Assembly (NCBI GenBank): GCA_943333125.1
Contig: CALQSB010000010.1
Location: 1 to 64,000 of the forward strand
DNA length: 64,000 bases
Reading direction: 5' to 3'
Source: Chitinophaga pinensis
GTDB taxonomy: Bacteria > Bacteroidota > Bacteroidia > Chitinophagales > Chitinophagaceae
The position numbers were made by a program, and so were the translations under genes. Shown here piece by piece: positions 9,609 to 19,230 of the stretch; the first letter of the stretch is position 1; every line of letters begins with the position of its first letter. The notes beneath the pieces were generated by a model. That model was given only the letters and a program-made list of their open reading frames with translations, searched no databases and was not told the origin of the DNA.

Positions 9609-10360
9609 ATCGTTTTTTGATTTGCTTCATTTTGATTTCGCTTTTTCCTTTAAAAATATTTGCACAGGATTTTAATTCCGTATTCGAAGAAGGCTTAAGG
9701 TTAGAAAGACTGCCCGATGAAAAAAAAGCATTAGTGATGTTTGTGGAAGCCCAGAAAATAAATCCTAAAAATCTTCCTGCTTTATACAAATGCAGTGAAA
9801 TGTACAGCAGAATTGGTGCCAGAGAATCCAATCATAAAATCAGAGATCAGTATTTTCAGTCAGCACTGGCTTACGCTAAATTGGCGTATAAATTTTTTCC
9901 AGAAAAGGATGATGCCTGTGTTTCAATGAGTATTGCATTAGGAAGAATTGCGCTCATCAAAACAGGAAAAGAGAAAGTGTCGATGGTTAAAGAAATTAAA
10001 ACCTATGCAGATCACGCCCTTATTATAAATCCGAAAAATTTTAAGGCCTGGCATATAATCGGGAAATGGAATTATGAAGTCAGTAGCCTTAATTTTTTTG
10101 AACGATCAGCCATCAAATTGTTTTATGGCGGATTGCCAGAGTCTTCCTATGCAGCAGCCATAAATGCTTACGAAAAAGCAAAATCTATTAATCCTTATTT
10201 CTGTCTTAACTATCTGGAGCTGGCTAAGGCTTATTATAAAAATGACAACGAGCCAATGGCAAAGTCAACGCTAAAATATTTATTGACCGTATCAAACTAT
10301 ACTGAAGATGATGCAATTGTAAAAAAACAGGCCGAAGCCATGCTGAAAACATTGAATTAA
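9605..10360 (+). CDS. Secreted TPR protein
   Basis: A 251-residue protein with a signal peptide (FLICFILISLFPLKIFAQD) and helical repeats consistent with TPRs around residues 35-70, 135-155 and 190-230. It is predicted to be periplasmic. Its start overlaps folB by four bases, so translation may be coupled, although the functions look unrelated. Homologues with this arrangement are frequent in Bacteroidota, but no specific function is known to me. Confidence 0.65.
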   Translation: MNRFLICFILISLFPLKIFAQDFNSVFEEGLRLERLPDEKKALVMFVEAQKINPKNLPALYKCSEMYSRIGARESNHKIRDQYFQSALAYAKLAYKFFPEKDDACVSMSIALGRIALIKTGKEKVSMVKEIKTYADHALIINPKNFKAWHIIGKWNYEVSSLNFFERSAIKLFYGGLPESSYAAAINAYEKAKSINPYFCLNYLELAKAYYKNDNEPMAKSTLKYLLTVSNYTEDDAIVKKQAEAMLKTLN

Positions 10361-10419
10361 GTCATTTTTACATTTTTAGGATAGTCTTTTAATTACCTTC
10401 GCTACCATAAAATAAAACC

Positions 10420-12396
10420 ATGCAAAAAATCAGTTTTTTATTCGGGCTTCTATTCTGTACTATTATAAGCAATGCCCAGAGTAATAATAGTGAGTCGATT
10501 TCTATTTATGACCCTCATGATCTTTTTGTTCCGGTAAATCATCCTGTTGGTGATAATTATTATCGTACTGCTTCGGGGGAGCCCAATATTGGATTTTGGC
10601 AAAACAAAGCCGACTATAAAATCAATGTAAGACTTGATGCGGAAAAAAAAGAAATCACCGGAAAGGTAATTATTACCTACAAGAACAATAGTCCACACAC
10701 TATGTCATTTCTTTGGTTGCAACTGGATCAGAATCTTTTTAATAACAACAGTCGCGGACAAGCTCGTATGCCGGCAACGGGTAGGAGCAGATATGGCGAT
10801 GCCAATTCCAACTTTAATGGAGGCTTTCAGATTAAGTCGGTAAAAATACCTTCTGGGATAAACAATTCTATTGTATACACAGATGCACATTATATTATTG
10901 ATGATACCAGAATGCAAATCAGGCTGGATAAACCAATAAAAGCATCCGGAGATAATATTTCCGTAGTGATAGAATATAGTTATTCCATTCCAACGTATGG
11001 TGCAGATCGATTTGGAATTTTACCCACTGCCAATGGAAATGTTTTTACGATTGCACAATGGTATCCCAGGATGTGCGTATTTGATGATGTGCAAGGATGG
11101 AATACGGAACCTTATCTGGGACCAAGTGAGTTCTATCTTGAGTATGGAGATTATGATTTTAGTATTACAGCTCCTGCGTCTCATATCGTTGTGGCCAGTG
11201 GCGAATTAATAAATCCAAAGGAAGTATTAACGGAAGTTCAAAATAAAAGAATAGAGCAGGCCTTTACCAGCGACAAAACGGTGATGATAAGAACAGATGC
11301 TGAAGTGAAAGATCCTAATTCAAGGCCTAAAGCCAAAGAGCTGACCTGGCATTTTAAAATGCTAAATGCAAGAGATGTGTCATGGGCAAGTTCGGCTTCA
11401 TTTATCTGGGATGCAGCAAGAATCAATTTGCCTTCTGGAAAAAAATCATTGGCAATGAGTGTCTATCCTTCCGAAAGCAAGGGAAATAGTGCCTGGGGCA
11501 GATCCACAGAATACACCAAAGCAAGTATAGAAAATTACAGCAAAAGATGGTTCGAATATCCTTATCCATTTGCTATTAATGTGGCCAGTAATGTTGGTGG
11601 CATGGAATATCCAGGAATTGTTTTCTGCAGCTCTTCATCTACAGGTGATGGTTTGTTTGGTGTTACCGATCACGAATTTGGTCATACCTGGTTTCCTATG
11701 ATTGTTGGAAGTAATGAAAGATTGTACGGATGGATGGATGAAGGATTCAATACATTTATAAATACCCTTGCCGATGATGATTTTAATAAAGGCGAATACA
11801 AACAATCACAAACCAGTGGGGAAGAAACAGCATACAATATTTTCAGCCCTTACTCAGAATGTGTTTTTAATGCGCCCGACGATATTAAAGAATCTAACAT
11901 AGGAGTAGCTTTATATTACAAGCCTGCTTATTCGCTGCAGCTCCTGCGAAATTATGTACTGGGTGAAGATCGATTTGATTATGCTTTCAGAACCTACATC
12001 AGTCGCTGGGCTTTCAAGCATCCAACTCCATGGGATTTTTTCAATACAATGAATAATGCAGCAGGAGAGGATCTGGGATGGTTTTGGAAATCATGGTTTT
12101 TGAATAATTACAAACTTGATCAGTCGATTACATCTGTGAAAAATGATTCCGTTAACGGCCCTTTGATTACTATAAAAAATCTTCAACAAATGGCTATGCC
12201 CGTTATATTGAGTTACGAAACACAGGAAGGTAAAAAAGGCACCATCAAATTGCCTGTTGAAATATGGGATAACAGCAATAGTTTTATTGTAAAAATTCCG
12301 GTGAAGGAATCTTTGAAAATGGTTTCTATTGATGAAGACAAAGTGTTGCCGGATATCAATTTCAAAAACAATACCTGGAAATCAGATCAGCCGTAA
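10420..12396 (+). CDS. Secreted M1 family metallopeptidase
   Basis: A 658-residue gluzincin with a signal peptide ending near SNAQS. The N-terminal beta domain (about 50-270) is followed by the catalytic domain. H418-E419-F-G-H422 and E441 give the exact HEXXH-x18-E zinc site, and the GGMEYPG motif near residue 395 is the M1 exopeptidase GxMEN-type motif in modified form. It would trim N-terminal residues from peptides in the periplasm or at the surface. It has no T9SS domain. TACCTTCG at 10393-10400 is a near match to the -7 element. Confidence 0.92.
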   Translation: MQKISFLFGLLFCTIISNAQSNNSESISIYDPHDLFVPVNHPVGDNYYRTASGEPNIGFWQNKADYKINVRLDAEKKEITGKVIITYKNNSPHTMSFLWLQLDQNLFNNNSRGQARMPATGRSRYGDANSNFNGGFQIKSVKIPSGINNSIVYTDAHYIIDDTRMQIRLDKPIKASGDNISVVIEYSYSIPTYGADRFGILPTANGNVFTIAQWYPRMCVFDDVQGWNTEPYLGPSEFYLEYGDYDFSITAPASHIVVASGELINPKEVLTEVQNKRIEQAFTSDKTVMIRTDAEVKDPNSRPKAKELTWHFKMLNARDVSWASSASFIWDAARINLPSGKKSLAMSVYPSESKGNSAWGRSTEYTKASIENYSKRWFEYPYPFAINVASNVGGMEYPGIVFCSSSSTGDGLFGVTDHEFGHTWFPMIVGSNERLYGWMDEGFNTFINTLADDDFNKGEYKQSQTSGEETAYNIFSPYSECVFNAPDDIKESNIGVALYYKPAYSLQLLRNYVLGEDRFDYAFRTYISRWAFKHPTPWDFFNTMNNAAGEDLGWFWKSWFLNNYKLDQSITSVKNDSVNGPLITIKNLQQMAMPVILSYETQEGKKGTIKLPVEIWDNSNSFIVKIPVKESLKMVSIDEDKVLPDINFKNNTWKSDQP

Positions 12397-12410
12397 TTTA
12401 TTATTACTAA

Positions 12411-13031
12411 TTATTTGATCTTTCCAAGACCTTCCAAACATGAGGCATCTCCTGGCTTATTTAATAATGCTTTATTAAAAAGCGTTTTTGCGTCATTCAT
12501 TCTTCCCATATTCAGGAAAGTCCATGCTAGCATATGGTTCACATCATAATCAAATGGATACATATTAACCAGCTTTTCAAATAGTTTTGATGCGGCTTCA
12601 AACTTCTTACGGTTGTAATAAATCACTCCAGTCCAGTAATTAGCGGTATAATTTTGAGGATCTATTTTTAAAATCTCTTCATATTGCAGCATCACTTTAT
12701 CCCAGTTTTCAAGAGCTGCCAAAGATTTTACAAGGCCCAGTCTGGATTCAATCGAATAGGGTTTTTGGGAAACCGCTTTTTGATAATTGTTTTCTGCCTG
12801 TGTATATTTTTTGTTGAGATAGTTAAGCCAGCCCAATCTTAAATTAATTTCATAGCTCTCATTGTCGTTTAATTTTGAAATTACGGCAATCGCTTCCGTA
12901 TATTTCTTGTTGTATTCTAGCGTGTAACTTTCGCTGAAAGATTTTTGCATCATGGCCTCGTTCTGAGCCAAAGCAAAAAAAGTTTGGAATAAAATGATGA
13001 TTGCGCAAATTGATTTTTTTAAAATTTCCAT
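12411..13031 (-). CDS. Secreted TPR protein, last gene of the PqqD/ATP-grasp operon
   Basis: A 206-residue protein with a signal peptide (KKSICAIIILFQTFFALAQ) and four to five TPR units between about residues 25 and 200; LRLGWLNYLNKKYTQAE and NYWTGVIYYNRKKFEAA are typical units. It is predicted to be periplasmic and to bind protein partners. Its start overlaps the end of the barrel gene by 13 bases, which ties it to the operon. A role as scaffold or adaptor for the upstream envelope proteins is inference. Confidence 0.7.
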   Translation of the reverse strand: MEILKKSICAIIILFQTFFALAQNEAMMQKSFSESYTLEYNKKYTEAIAVISKLNDNESYEINLRLGWLNYLNKKYTQAENNYQKAVSQKPYSIESRLGLVKSLAALENWDKVMLQYEEILKIDPQNYTANYWTGVIYYNRKKFEAASKLFEKLVNMYPFDYDVNHMLAWTFLNMGRMNDAKTLFNKALLNKPGDASCLEGLGKIK

Positions 13032-14200
13032 GTGATGCCTCCGTTGATTGATTGTTGATTGAAAATATAATTTGTATAATAAGATTCTCTTTTTTCTATA
13101 AGTGCTCCCAGTTGAAATATCATCTTTTTTGTAGGAGAATAATACAAGGTCATACCAGACTTCATCAAATTGGGATCAACTGCATTATATACATAAAGAC
13201 CATCATTTTCCACATGATTGCTGAATTTTCCAATAGTTGTATTGGCTTCTATCCAGAGTTTTTTATTCACTTTGAAACCAACTACTTGTTTAAAATTAAT
13301 TTGATGGTCGTTTTCCCATTGTCTGAAACTGATATTGGAACTTGCATAAAATCCAAGATTTCCTGAAGGATAATAATCTGCCTGAATATCAAATTGTTTG
13401 AAACTGCCATCTGTCATTTTTCCAAAAAGAAATGAGCCTTGAATATTCACATAGTTGCCATAATATTTCATTGCCAGCATAACCAAATGATTATAATAAA
13501 CTATATTATTAAATGGAGTATATAAATAATGATAGGCAGCTTTAAATTGTAAATGATGATCATTGCTGTAAGTAATTAAATTGTAATACTCTTTTTGATG
13601 AATAGGTATTGAATCGTTTCTTTCCACCTGGGTTAAAAATTTATCGCTTATTTGCTGATTAAATATCACTGCCGATTGACTCATCGTTAATCTCCAGCCC
13701 AACTGTGCTGTTAAGAAAGCCCTGGTATAATAAGAGTTTCCTCGGCTTGTATCGTTGGTTGATTTAATACTGGTTTCTATTCCTGTGGATTTTATTTTAT
13801 ATTTCTTAAGGTTCTCTTTCTTAAGGTTTTCTTTTGAAAAAAAATGAACATTATAATTAGCCGCATCAGATTGATTTAAAAATTCTCTGCAATACCAAAC
13901 AAAATACCTTGCTGTTTCATTGTACTTATCCTTGTTGAGAATATGATTATAATGTTTTAAAGCTTCACTGTAATTCTTTTTTATTACTGCGGCATATCCC
14001 ATCCTTAATCTTAGATAAGTAAAGTCATGTCCAGTTTCAATTGCTTTTTTTCCATAACTCAGTAACTCATCCCAATTTCCATTCAAATATAACTGATAGC
14101 TATAGGCGTCCGCCTGTTCTAAAGATAAACTGTCCTGGCTTTTCGCCATTTGACCAATCATCAGAAATACAGTAATGAAAATTAATTTACAGAATGACAT
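13019..14200 (-). CDS. TPR plus outer-membrane beta-barrel protein (YaiO-like)
   Basis: A 393-residue secreted protein. After the signal peptide (FITVFLMIGQMAKSQ) come about 100 residues of TPR-like helices, then a region of alternating aromatic beta strands from about 150 to the end, closing with a terminal aromatic residue (GGITWKF), as in outer-membrane barrels. This layout resembles YaiO-type proteins. Its start overlaps the stop of the urea transporter-peptidase gene by 19 bases and its end overlaps the TPR gene by 13, so the three are translationally linked. The ligand or export role is unknown. Confidence 0.65.
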   Translation of the reverse strand: MSFCKLIFITVFLMIGQMAKSQDSLSLEQADAYSYQLYLNGNWDELLSYGKKAIETGHDFTYLRLRMGYAAVIKKNYSEALKHYNHILNKDKYNETARYFVWYCREFLNQSDAANYNVHFFSKENLKKENLKKYKIKSTGIETSIKSTNDTSRGNSYYTRAFLTAQLGWRLTMSQSAVIFNQQISDKFLTQVERNDSIPIHQKEYYNLITYSNDHHLQFKAAYHYLYTPFNNIVYYNHLVMLAMKYYGNYVNIQGSFLFGKMTDGSFKQFDIQADYYPSGNLGFYASSNISFRQWENDHQINFKQVVGFKVNKKLWIEANTTIGKFSNHVENDGLYVYNAVDPNLMKSGMTLYYSPTKKMIFQLGALIEKRESYYTNYIFNQQSINGGITWKF

Positions 14201-16374
14201 ACCGCTTTAATGTTTTTGTTAGGTAATGATATAGAAAATGATTTTATTTTTTTGTTTTCGATTTCAATAGTGGTCTGAGATATTGATTTGTTTTTCCAGA
14301 ACAAATTCATGGATTGTTTGCTGTTGATAATAATACTTCCACTCGATAAGAATCCTTCATTTATATTTATTTTGCTTTCATATTGAAGTCCAATGAAAAT
14401 ATAAACAGGCGAAATGAAATCCTGTAGCCATCTGATGATATTATTATTGTAAATAGATAACGGGAAACTGTCTTTGATGTCGATTTCTTTTTCCGCGCTT
14501 AATAAAACTTTATAGGCCGACAAATAAAAATAATACAGCAGCGTGTCTTTTTTTCCAATGTAATTTGTAAAATAAAAAACGGTTCCGTTATTAATGAAAT
14601 AAGCAAATGCATTTTTTTCTTTGCAATAAATATAAGACTCATTGTAAGGGTCGGTAAACACTTCCCATTCTTCGGTATTGTGGCCTTCCGATTCAACAGT
14701 AATAGTGAATCCGGGTTGAAAGTTAAAGGCTTCCTGTATTTGAATATTGGGCAAGATATTACTTACAAAACATCCTTCCTTTGGCACAGAAAAATTTTCG
14801 AAATTTAATTTTCCATTATGGAGTGAATAAAAATAAGAAATAGGATAAGGCATTGTTTTTGAACCAATATGAGGTGTAGCTTGAATTTGAAAATGAAGAT
14901 GAGGCTCAGGTGATCTTCCCGAATTTCCACACATAGCAATGATTTCTCCTTTTTTTACAAATGAATCTTTTGTAACTTTTATTGCATGTTTTTTTAAATG
15001 AGAAAGTTTACTGTATAGATTAGGTGCATGTTTGATAATGATAGTATTGCCCCAGTTTTGTGCGGTATTGTTCTTTCCTATTTCATTGTCTTCAATATAA
15101 TCTACTACTTCTATTACTGTTCCATCAGCTGGACATAAAACCGGTTTGTTGTAACAATAAAAATTTTCAGGAATATTTCCTGGCAGCTGAAAAGTTTTCA
15201 TTTGATCATCTAAAATCACAAAGTCAAGTGCTTTTGACCATTCTCCTTTATGAGTAATATTTCCTTCATATCCCTGACTTACCATCCATTCGCCCATAAC
15301 CGGTAACGCAAACTGTAAATAATAACGGTTCATCAATCGTTCCTTTCCATTGATAAAACGATAAAGATTAATTTCTGGATTGTAATACTGAATAGGAGTG
15401 GTTGCTAATTTCCCGGGAGTTTTTCTTAATTGCAAACAGTATAAAAACAAAATGACTACAATACAAAAAGGCAATGAAAAAACGGGCAACCCAAAACTGT
15501 ATGTAATGGTTCCCAGTCCAACCACTAACAAATAAGCAATAGGTACGGTAATTAAAGTCCATAAAAAAGAACGTATGGAAGGAATGAGATAAAATCCTCC
15601 AAGTGCAATGGCAACCAGCATGAAATTGGTACCCATGTTGTAATAGGATAAATCACCGGAATTAAATCCGCCCATCATATCATTAAAAAGAATCGCAATA
15701 GAGTAACCTATTATTGTGAGGACAAATGAAATTCTGGATTGCAAAAGCAAACCCATAGTTAATAAAATGCCTGCCAAAATATTTCCCTGAAAAATAATAG
15801 CACTCATTGATCTGAAATATCCTGAAATATACGGAGCAAGCTTCCAGCCTTCAATAGATTGCACCATACTTAACAGGCGTTGTCCGCCAAATGCATAAGT
15901 TTCATTCACCCAATAAATATGCCGCTGATTAAGTCCCATTGCCATGAATTGTTTTGCGGCAAGGATAATGATCCATGTGGTGAAAATAAATGCAAGGGAA
16001 AGTCCGGGGATATTTTTCGCATTTAATTTAGAAGAAAGCGCTACCGAAAACAACATCGTTAATACGGCTCCAATAATCAGTAAAAGCAAAAAAGCAACGC
16101 CCCATTCAAAATTAGCGGAGAAGCCCAATCCAAATAATAATGCGCTGTAACTATAAAGACCGGATTGAATTTGAAAGGCATCAAATCCCAGCAGTTTCGC
16201 AGCAGCCAAAGCTGTGAAAACAGCAATTAATCCTGCTGTTCCAGACAGAGGTATAAAAAAAGTAATCAGTAAAATCAATGAAGAGAAAAATACATTCCTT
16301 GAAAAAAATAACATGCCGTAGCTATTTAAAGTAGCCGATGCGAATGTTTTAAAAGAAGAGAATTGTTTTTTCAA
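14182..16374 (-). CDS. Urea transporter fused to an M23 peptidase domain
   Basis: A 730-residue fusion. Residues 1 to about 320 form a UT-family channel: GLYSYSALLFGLGF near 75 is in the first repeat, and YYNMGTNFMLVAIALGGFYL near 250 with GLPVFSLPF near 295 in the second. From about 330 a soluble part carries an M23 (LytM-type) domain: HKGEWSKALDF near 376 supplies the first His and Asp ligands, and GNSGRSPEPHLHFQ near 485 the HxH motif. The last 200 residues are beta-rich and unassigned. The zinc ligands look intact. By family, the channel moves urea or small amides and the peptidase cuts peptidoglycan or short peptides. The gene starts nine bases after the decarboxylase gene. Confidence 0.85.
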   Translation of the reverse strand: MKKQFSSFKTFASATLNSYGMLFFSRNVFFSSLILLITFFIPLSGTAGLIAVFTALAAAKLLGFDAFQIQSGLYSYSALLFGLGFSANFEWGVAFLLLLIIGAVLTMLFSVALSSKLNAKNIPGLSLAFIFTTWIIILAAKQFMAMGLNQRHIYWVNETYAFGGQRLLSMVQSIEGWKLAPYISGYFRSMSAIIFQGNILAGILLTMGLLLQSRISFVLTIIGYSIAILFNDMMGGFNSGDLSYYNMGTNFMLVAIALGGFYLIPSIRSFLWTLITVPIAYLLVVGLGTITYSFGLPVFSLPFCIVVILFLYCLQLRKTPGKLATTPIQYYNPEINLYRFINGKERLMNRYYLQFALPVMGEWMVSQGYEGNITHKGEWSKALDFVILDDQMKTFQLPGNIPENFYCYNKPVLCPADGTVIEVVDYIEDNEIGKNNTAQNWGNTIIIKHAPNLYSKLSHLKKHAIKVTKDSFVKKGEIIAMCGNSGRSPEPHLHFQIQATPHIGSKTMPYPISYFYSLHNGKLNFENFSVPKEGCFVSNILPNIQIQEAFNFQPGFTITVESEGHNTEEWEVFTDPYNESYIYCKEKNAFAYFINNGTVFYFTNYIGKKDTLLYYFYLSAYKVLLSAEKEIDIKDSFPLSIYNNNIIRWLQDFISPVYIFIGLQYESKININEGFLSSGSIIINSKQSMNLFWKNKSISQTTIEIENKKIKSFSISLPNKNIKAVCHSVN

Positions 16375-16383
16375 TGAATGTAT

Positions 16384-17742
16384 TTAAAGTTTTATTGTGG
16401 AAAGATGAGCAGGCATTTTTTCAAGTTGCTCAATATACTTTAAATCTTCAGCTTCTCTGATAAGATGAGTGGTACCTTTTTCATCAATGAGTACCACATG
16501 GGGTCTCATTTGAATAAATTGCATCCACTGTGTCATATTGTAAGCTCCTACACGATGTACAACCACCTGATCTCCTCTGTTTAATAAAGGCAGATTAATA
16601 GATTCTCTTACCATATCAATATTCATACATAAAGGACCATATAAAACCATGTCTTCGGTATGGTGAGTAAAATCCTGTGCCGGGCTGATTTTGTGTTCAT
16701 ACCAAAATGAAGTAAATAAAATATTAACTCCGAAATCCATGATGGTGGCTCTTCTGCCATCACTCAGTCTTTTATTTGCTAATACGGTTCCAAGTAAATA
16801 TCCAGCATCATCAATCAGTGCTCTTCCGGTTTCAAGAATTAATAAAGGCAGTTCTTCTGTTTTGAATCCTGCATTAAGAATAGCTGTAGTAATAGCTTCA
16901 GCGAAATCATCTATTGAAGGATTGGTATCAGATGCGGGAAGATAAGCGCCTCTTAATGTGTTTGCTGATGGAAAACCACCGCCCAAATCGAGATATTGTA
17001 TGGACGTATTTAACTGGGTTTTACATTTGAAAGCAAGATCACTTAGTTTATTTACTGCTACCGCATATGCGTCAGCAGAAAGCATATAGGTTCCGATATG
17101 GCAATGTAAACCAGTTAATTCCATTTTTCCTGAAGCCACAATTTTAGTCAATGCATTCCATGCCGAACCGTTTTCATAATTAAAACCAAATCGGTCCCAC
17201 ATAGGATATACACCGGTATCCATATTCACGCGTATGGCTACACGAGGTTTTTTATTTACAGAATCGCAAATATCAATCAGTTGATAGAGTTCGTCGAAAT
17301 GATCGATATGAATCAATGAGTCATTGTTAATGGCAAGTTTGATTTCTTCATTAGATTTCTCGGGACCGTTAAAAATAATTTTGTTTCCGGGAACACCATT
17401 GCCAAGGGCTTTGTTGTATTCGAATCCGCTTACCACCTCAGCCCAGCTTCCTTCCTGGTGAAAAACCTTACAAACAGCGTTGATGTAATTGGTTTTATAA
17501 CTCCAGGCAAATTGTACTTTAGGATATCTTGTTTTGAAGGCCCTCACTGCATTTTGGTAAGTGCGTCTTATTGTTTTTTCGCTTATAACAAAAACAGGGG
17601 ATCCGTATTGCTGAATGAGAGAAGCCACCGAAACGCCATCAATATGTTTAACGGGTTCGTATTCAGTTCTGGTGCCATATTTATTCATGAGCCCTGCATT
17701 CATCTTTTGAATAACGGGTCTTTCATATCTGAGCTTTTGCAT
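16384..17742 (-). CDS. Type III-fold PLP decarboxylase (DapDC/ODC-like)
   Basis: A 452-residue member of the alanine-racemase-fold group that decarboxylates basic or diamino acids. Lys83 in FAWSYKTNY is the PLP lysine. GLHCHIGT at 211-218, DLGGGFP at 252-258 (phosphate loop) and GPLC at 369-372, with the catalytic cysteine from the partner subunit, all match the family. ETGR at 304-307 replaces the usual EPGR. There is an N-terminal extension of about 35 residues. It is distinct from a canonical LysA because of its operon: an ATP-grasp enzyme 28 bases upstream and a urea channel-peptidase fusion 9 bases downstream. Substrate unknown; lysine, arginine, ornithine or a peptide-linked diamino acid are options. 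Confidence 0.8.
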   Translation of the reverse strand: MQKLRYERPVIQKMNAGLMNKYGTRTEYEPVKHIDGVSVASLIQQYGSPVFVISEKTIRRTYQNAVRAFKTRYPKVQFAWSYKTNYINAVCKVFHQEGSWAEVVSGFEYNKALGNGVPGNKIIFNGPEKSNEEIKLAINNDSLIHIDHFDELYQLIDICDSVNKKPRVAIRVNMDTGVYPMWDRFGFNYENGSAWNALTKIVASGKMELTGLHCHIGTYMLSADAYAVAVNKLSDLAFKCKTQLNTSIQYLDLGGGFPSANTLRGAYLPASDTNPSIDDFAEAITTAILNAGFKTEELPLLILETGRALIDDAGYLLGTVLANKRLSDGRRATIMDFGVNILFTSFWYEHKISPAQDFTHHTEDMVLYGPLCMNIDMVRESINLPLLNRGDQVVVHRVGAYNMTQWMQFIQMRPHVVLIDEKGTTHLIREAEDLKYIEQLEKMPAHLSTIKL

Positions 17743-17770
17743 ATCAAAAATTTTATTTTTTTATTTTGAA

Positions 17771-18823
17771 TTATAATTCACCAAACGCACTGATCTTTTG
17801 AAACTCACTGACATCTGTAATGTGATCCCATGAATAACGGATGAATATTTTGCCCACTTCATATTCAGAGTAAGGTTCAATATTTTCGCCTAATGCCATT
17901 TTTACTAAAGCTGCGGGTTGATTTTGACCTGCTGCAGCGGTAAGATAAATCCATGCAGGAAATCGAGGATTTACTTCCATAATAAAAGGTTTGCCATCTG
18001 CGGTACGCATGATTTCCAATTCACAGCCACCTTTCCAGTTTGTTGATTTCACAAATGTCCTGGCTAGTTCAATTAATGTGTCATCTTCCAGCGTTATACC
18101 TGCCCAGGCTTTGCCTTTATCCGTGATATACAATTTGCGCATAGGAACAACGCTAACCGCATTTCCTTTTCCATCGCCTAATACGGCTATATTTATTTCT
18201 GTTCCTGTGATAAATTGCTGAACAATAATTGGGAATCCCCATTTAGCAGATAATTTATAGAATGCTTTTTGTGCCTGCTCTAAAGTATAAGCTATAATGG
18301 CATCATAAAATTTCCCTTTTACTACAAGGGGATAACCTAATTCTTCTGCGCAGGCATGGAGCTCATTTACCTGATAAATCACTTTGTCTTTTGGAACCAG
18401 TAAATCATATTTTTTTCCAAAATTGTATAGGTTTATTTTATCTCTAGCATCAAATTGTTCAAGCGTTGGAAGATATGTTTCAATCCCTAAAGTACGTAGG
18501 GAAGGAGCCAGCTTAATAAAATTATACAACTCCGCATCAAAGTTGGGAATGATAACCGCAATGTTTTCTTTTTCGTGAATGTATTTTAATCTTGAAATTA
18601 AAGCCTCCACTCCGGCAGCAGGATAGGGGATTTGATAGGTTTTGTCTACAACATCATGTAAGTATATTCCAGGTTCAAGTGTTTCATACGAAAGCCCAAT
18701 GATTCGGATATTTTGTGGAAATCCATCCCTTAAAGCCCTTATTACCGCAACTCCAGGGCCCGGACTATCTATAGCGTTCAAACCAGTAACGGCAACTACC
18801 AATGGTTTTAATTCATCTGACAT
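17771..18823 (-). CDS. ATP-grasp ligase (CarB-like)
   Basis: A 350-residue enzyme with an N-terminal Rossmann-like domain (about 1-115) and an ATP-grasp domain (about 120-320). YPLVVKGKFYDAI near 185 is the ATP-binding lysine segment, PIIVQQFITGTEINIAVLGD near 210 follows the family, and FIMEVNPRFPAWIYLTAAAG near 290 carries the Mg-binding Glu and Asn and the phosphate-contacting Arg. Such enzymes activate a carboxylate as acyl phosphate and join it to an amine or thiol. It lies 19 bases after the PqqD-like gene. It looks closer to CarB/PylC-type enzymes than to graspetide ligases. Substrate unknown. Confidence 0.82.
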   Translation of the reverse strand: MSDELKPLVVAVTGLNAIDSPGPGVAVIRALRDGFPQNIRIIGLSYETLEPGIYLHDVVDKTYQIPYPAAGVEALISRLKYIHEKENIAVIIPNFDAELYNFIKLAPSLRTLGIETYLPTLEQFDARDKINLYNFGKKYDLLVPKDKVIYQVNELHACAEELGYPLVVKGKFYDAIIAYTLEQAQKAFYKLSAKWGFPIIVQQFITGTEINIAVLGDGKGNAVSVVPMRKLYITDKGKAWAGITLEDDTLIELARTFVKSTNWKGGCELEIMRTADGKPFIMEVNPRFPAWIYLTAAAGQNQPAALVKMALGENIEPYSEYEVGKIFIRYSWDHITDVSEFQKISAFGEL

Positions 18824-18842
18824 AAAATAGGGAAATTGATTT

Positions 18843-19085
18843 TTAGGTATCTAATAAGTTGGCATCTCTCAATTGTAATAAAAAATCATCCCAGTCTCTT
18901 TCGAGCTGGCTGGAATCGACCTCATATTTATTAAGGACTGTTTTTTTGATTTCTGATGGAGATACTCCTTGTTTAAGCTGGATCAATATTTCTGCGGCAA
19001 TGGGATTGGCAGAAAAGGAATCACCAGTAGATGGGTTGAATATAAAACCCGATTCACTAGTGGCCACATTTTTTCTTAAATTCAT
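18843..19085 (-). CDS. PqqD-like small protein (RiPP recognition element fold)
   Basis: An 80-residue protein. The pattern of a beta hairpin (GFIFNPSTGDSFSANPIAAEIL) followed by helices (LKQGVSPSEIKKTVLNKY, then WDDFLLQLRDANLL) fits the PqqD family. In RiPP pathways this fold binds a precursor leader peptide and delivers it to modifying enzymes. It is the first gene of the operon and has its own promoter at 19129-19136. No precursor peptide was found in the 145 bases upstream or in the gaps of the operon, so the partner is elsewhere or the protein has another role. Confidence 0.75.
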   Translation of the reverse strand: MNLRKNVATSESGFIFNPSTGDSFSANPIAAEILIQLKQGVSPSEIKKTVLNKYEVDSSQLERDWDDFLLQLRDANLLDT

Positions 19086-19128
19086 TAATTATAGTTTTGG
19101 TTTTCTATCTACGAAAAATTTAGTACAT

Positions 19129-19136
19129 CAAAAGTA
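19129..19136 (-). promoter_or_regulatory. -7 element of the PqqD/ATP-grasp operon
   Basis: Minus-strand TACTTTTG matches TAnnTTTG exactly, 43 bases before the PqqD-like start. It implies a leader of about 37 bases and separates the operon from the GNAT gene. Confidence 0.55.
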
Positions 19137-19230
19137 CAAGGTACATTTCAATTGAAGAAATAATTTGTTGTTTATTTAATTATTTAACAAATGAAGGGAT
19201 TGATAGCATTTAATACAAAGTAAAAAAAAA

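Noticed and set aside
18823-18843. Graspetide (microviridin-like) cluster
   Set aside because: The ATP-grasp enzyme looks CarB/PylC-like and no precursor with a Thr/Asp/Glu-rich core is present.
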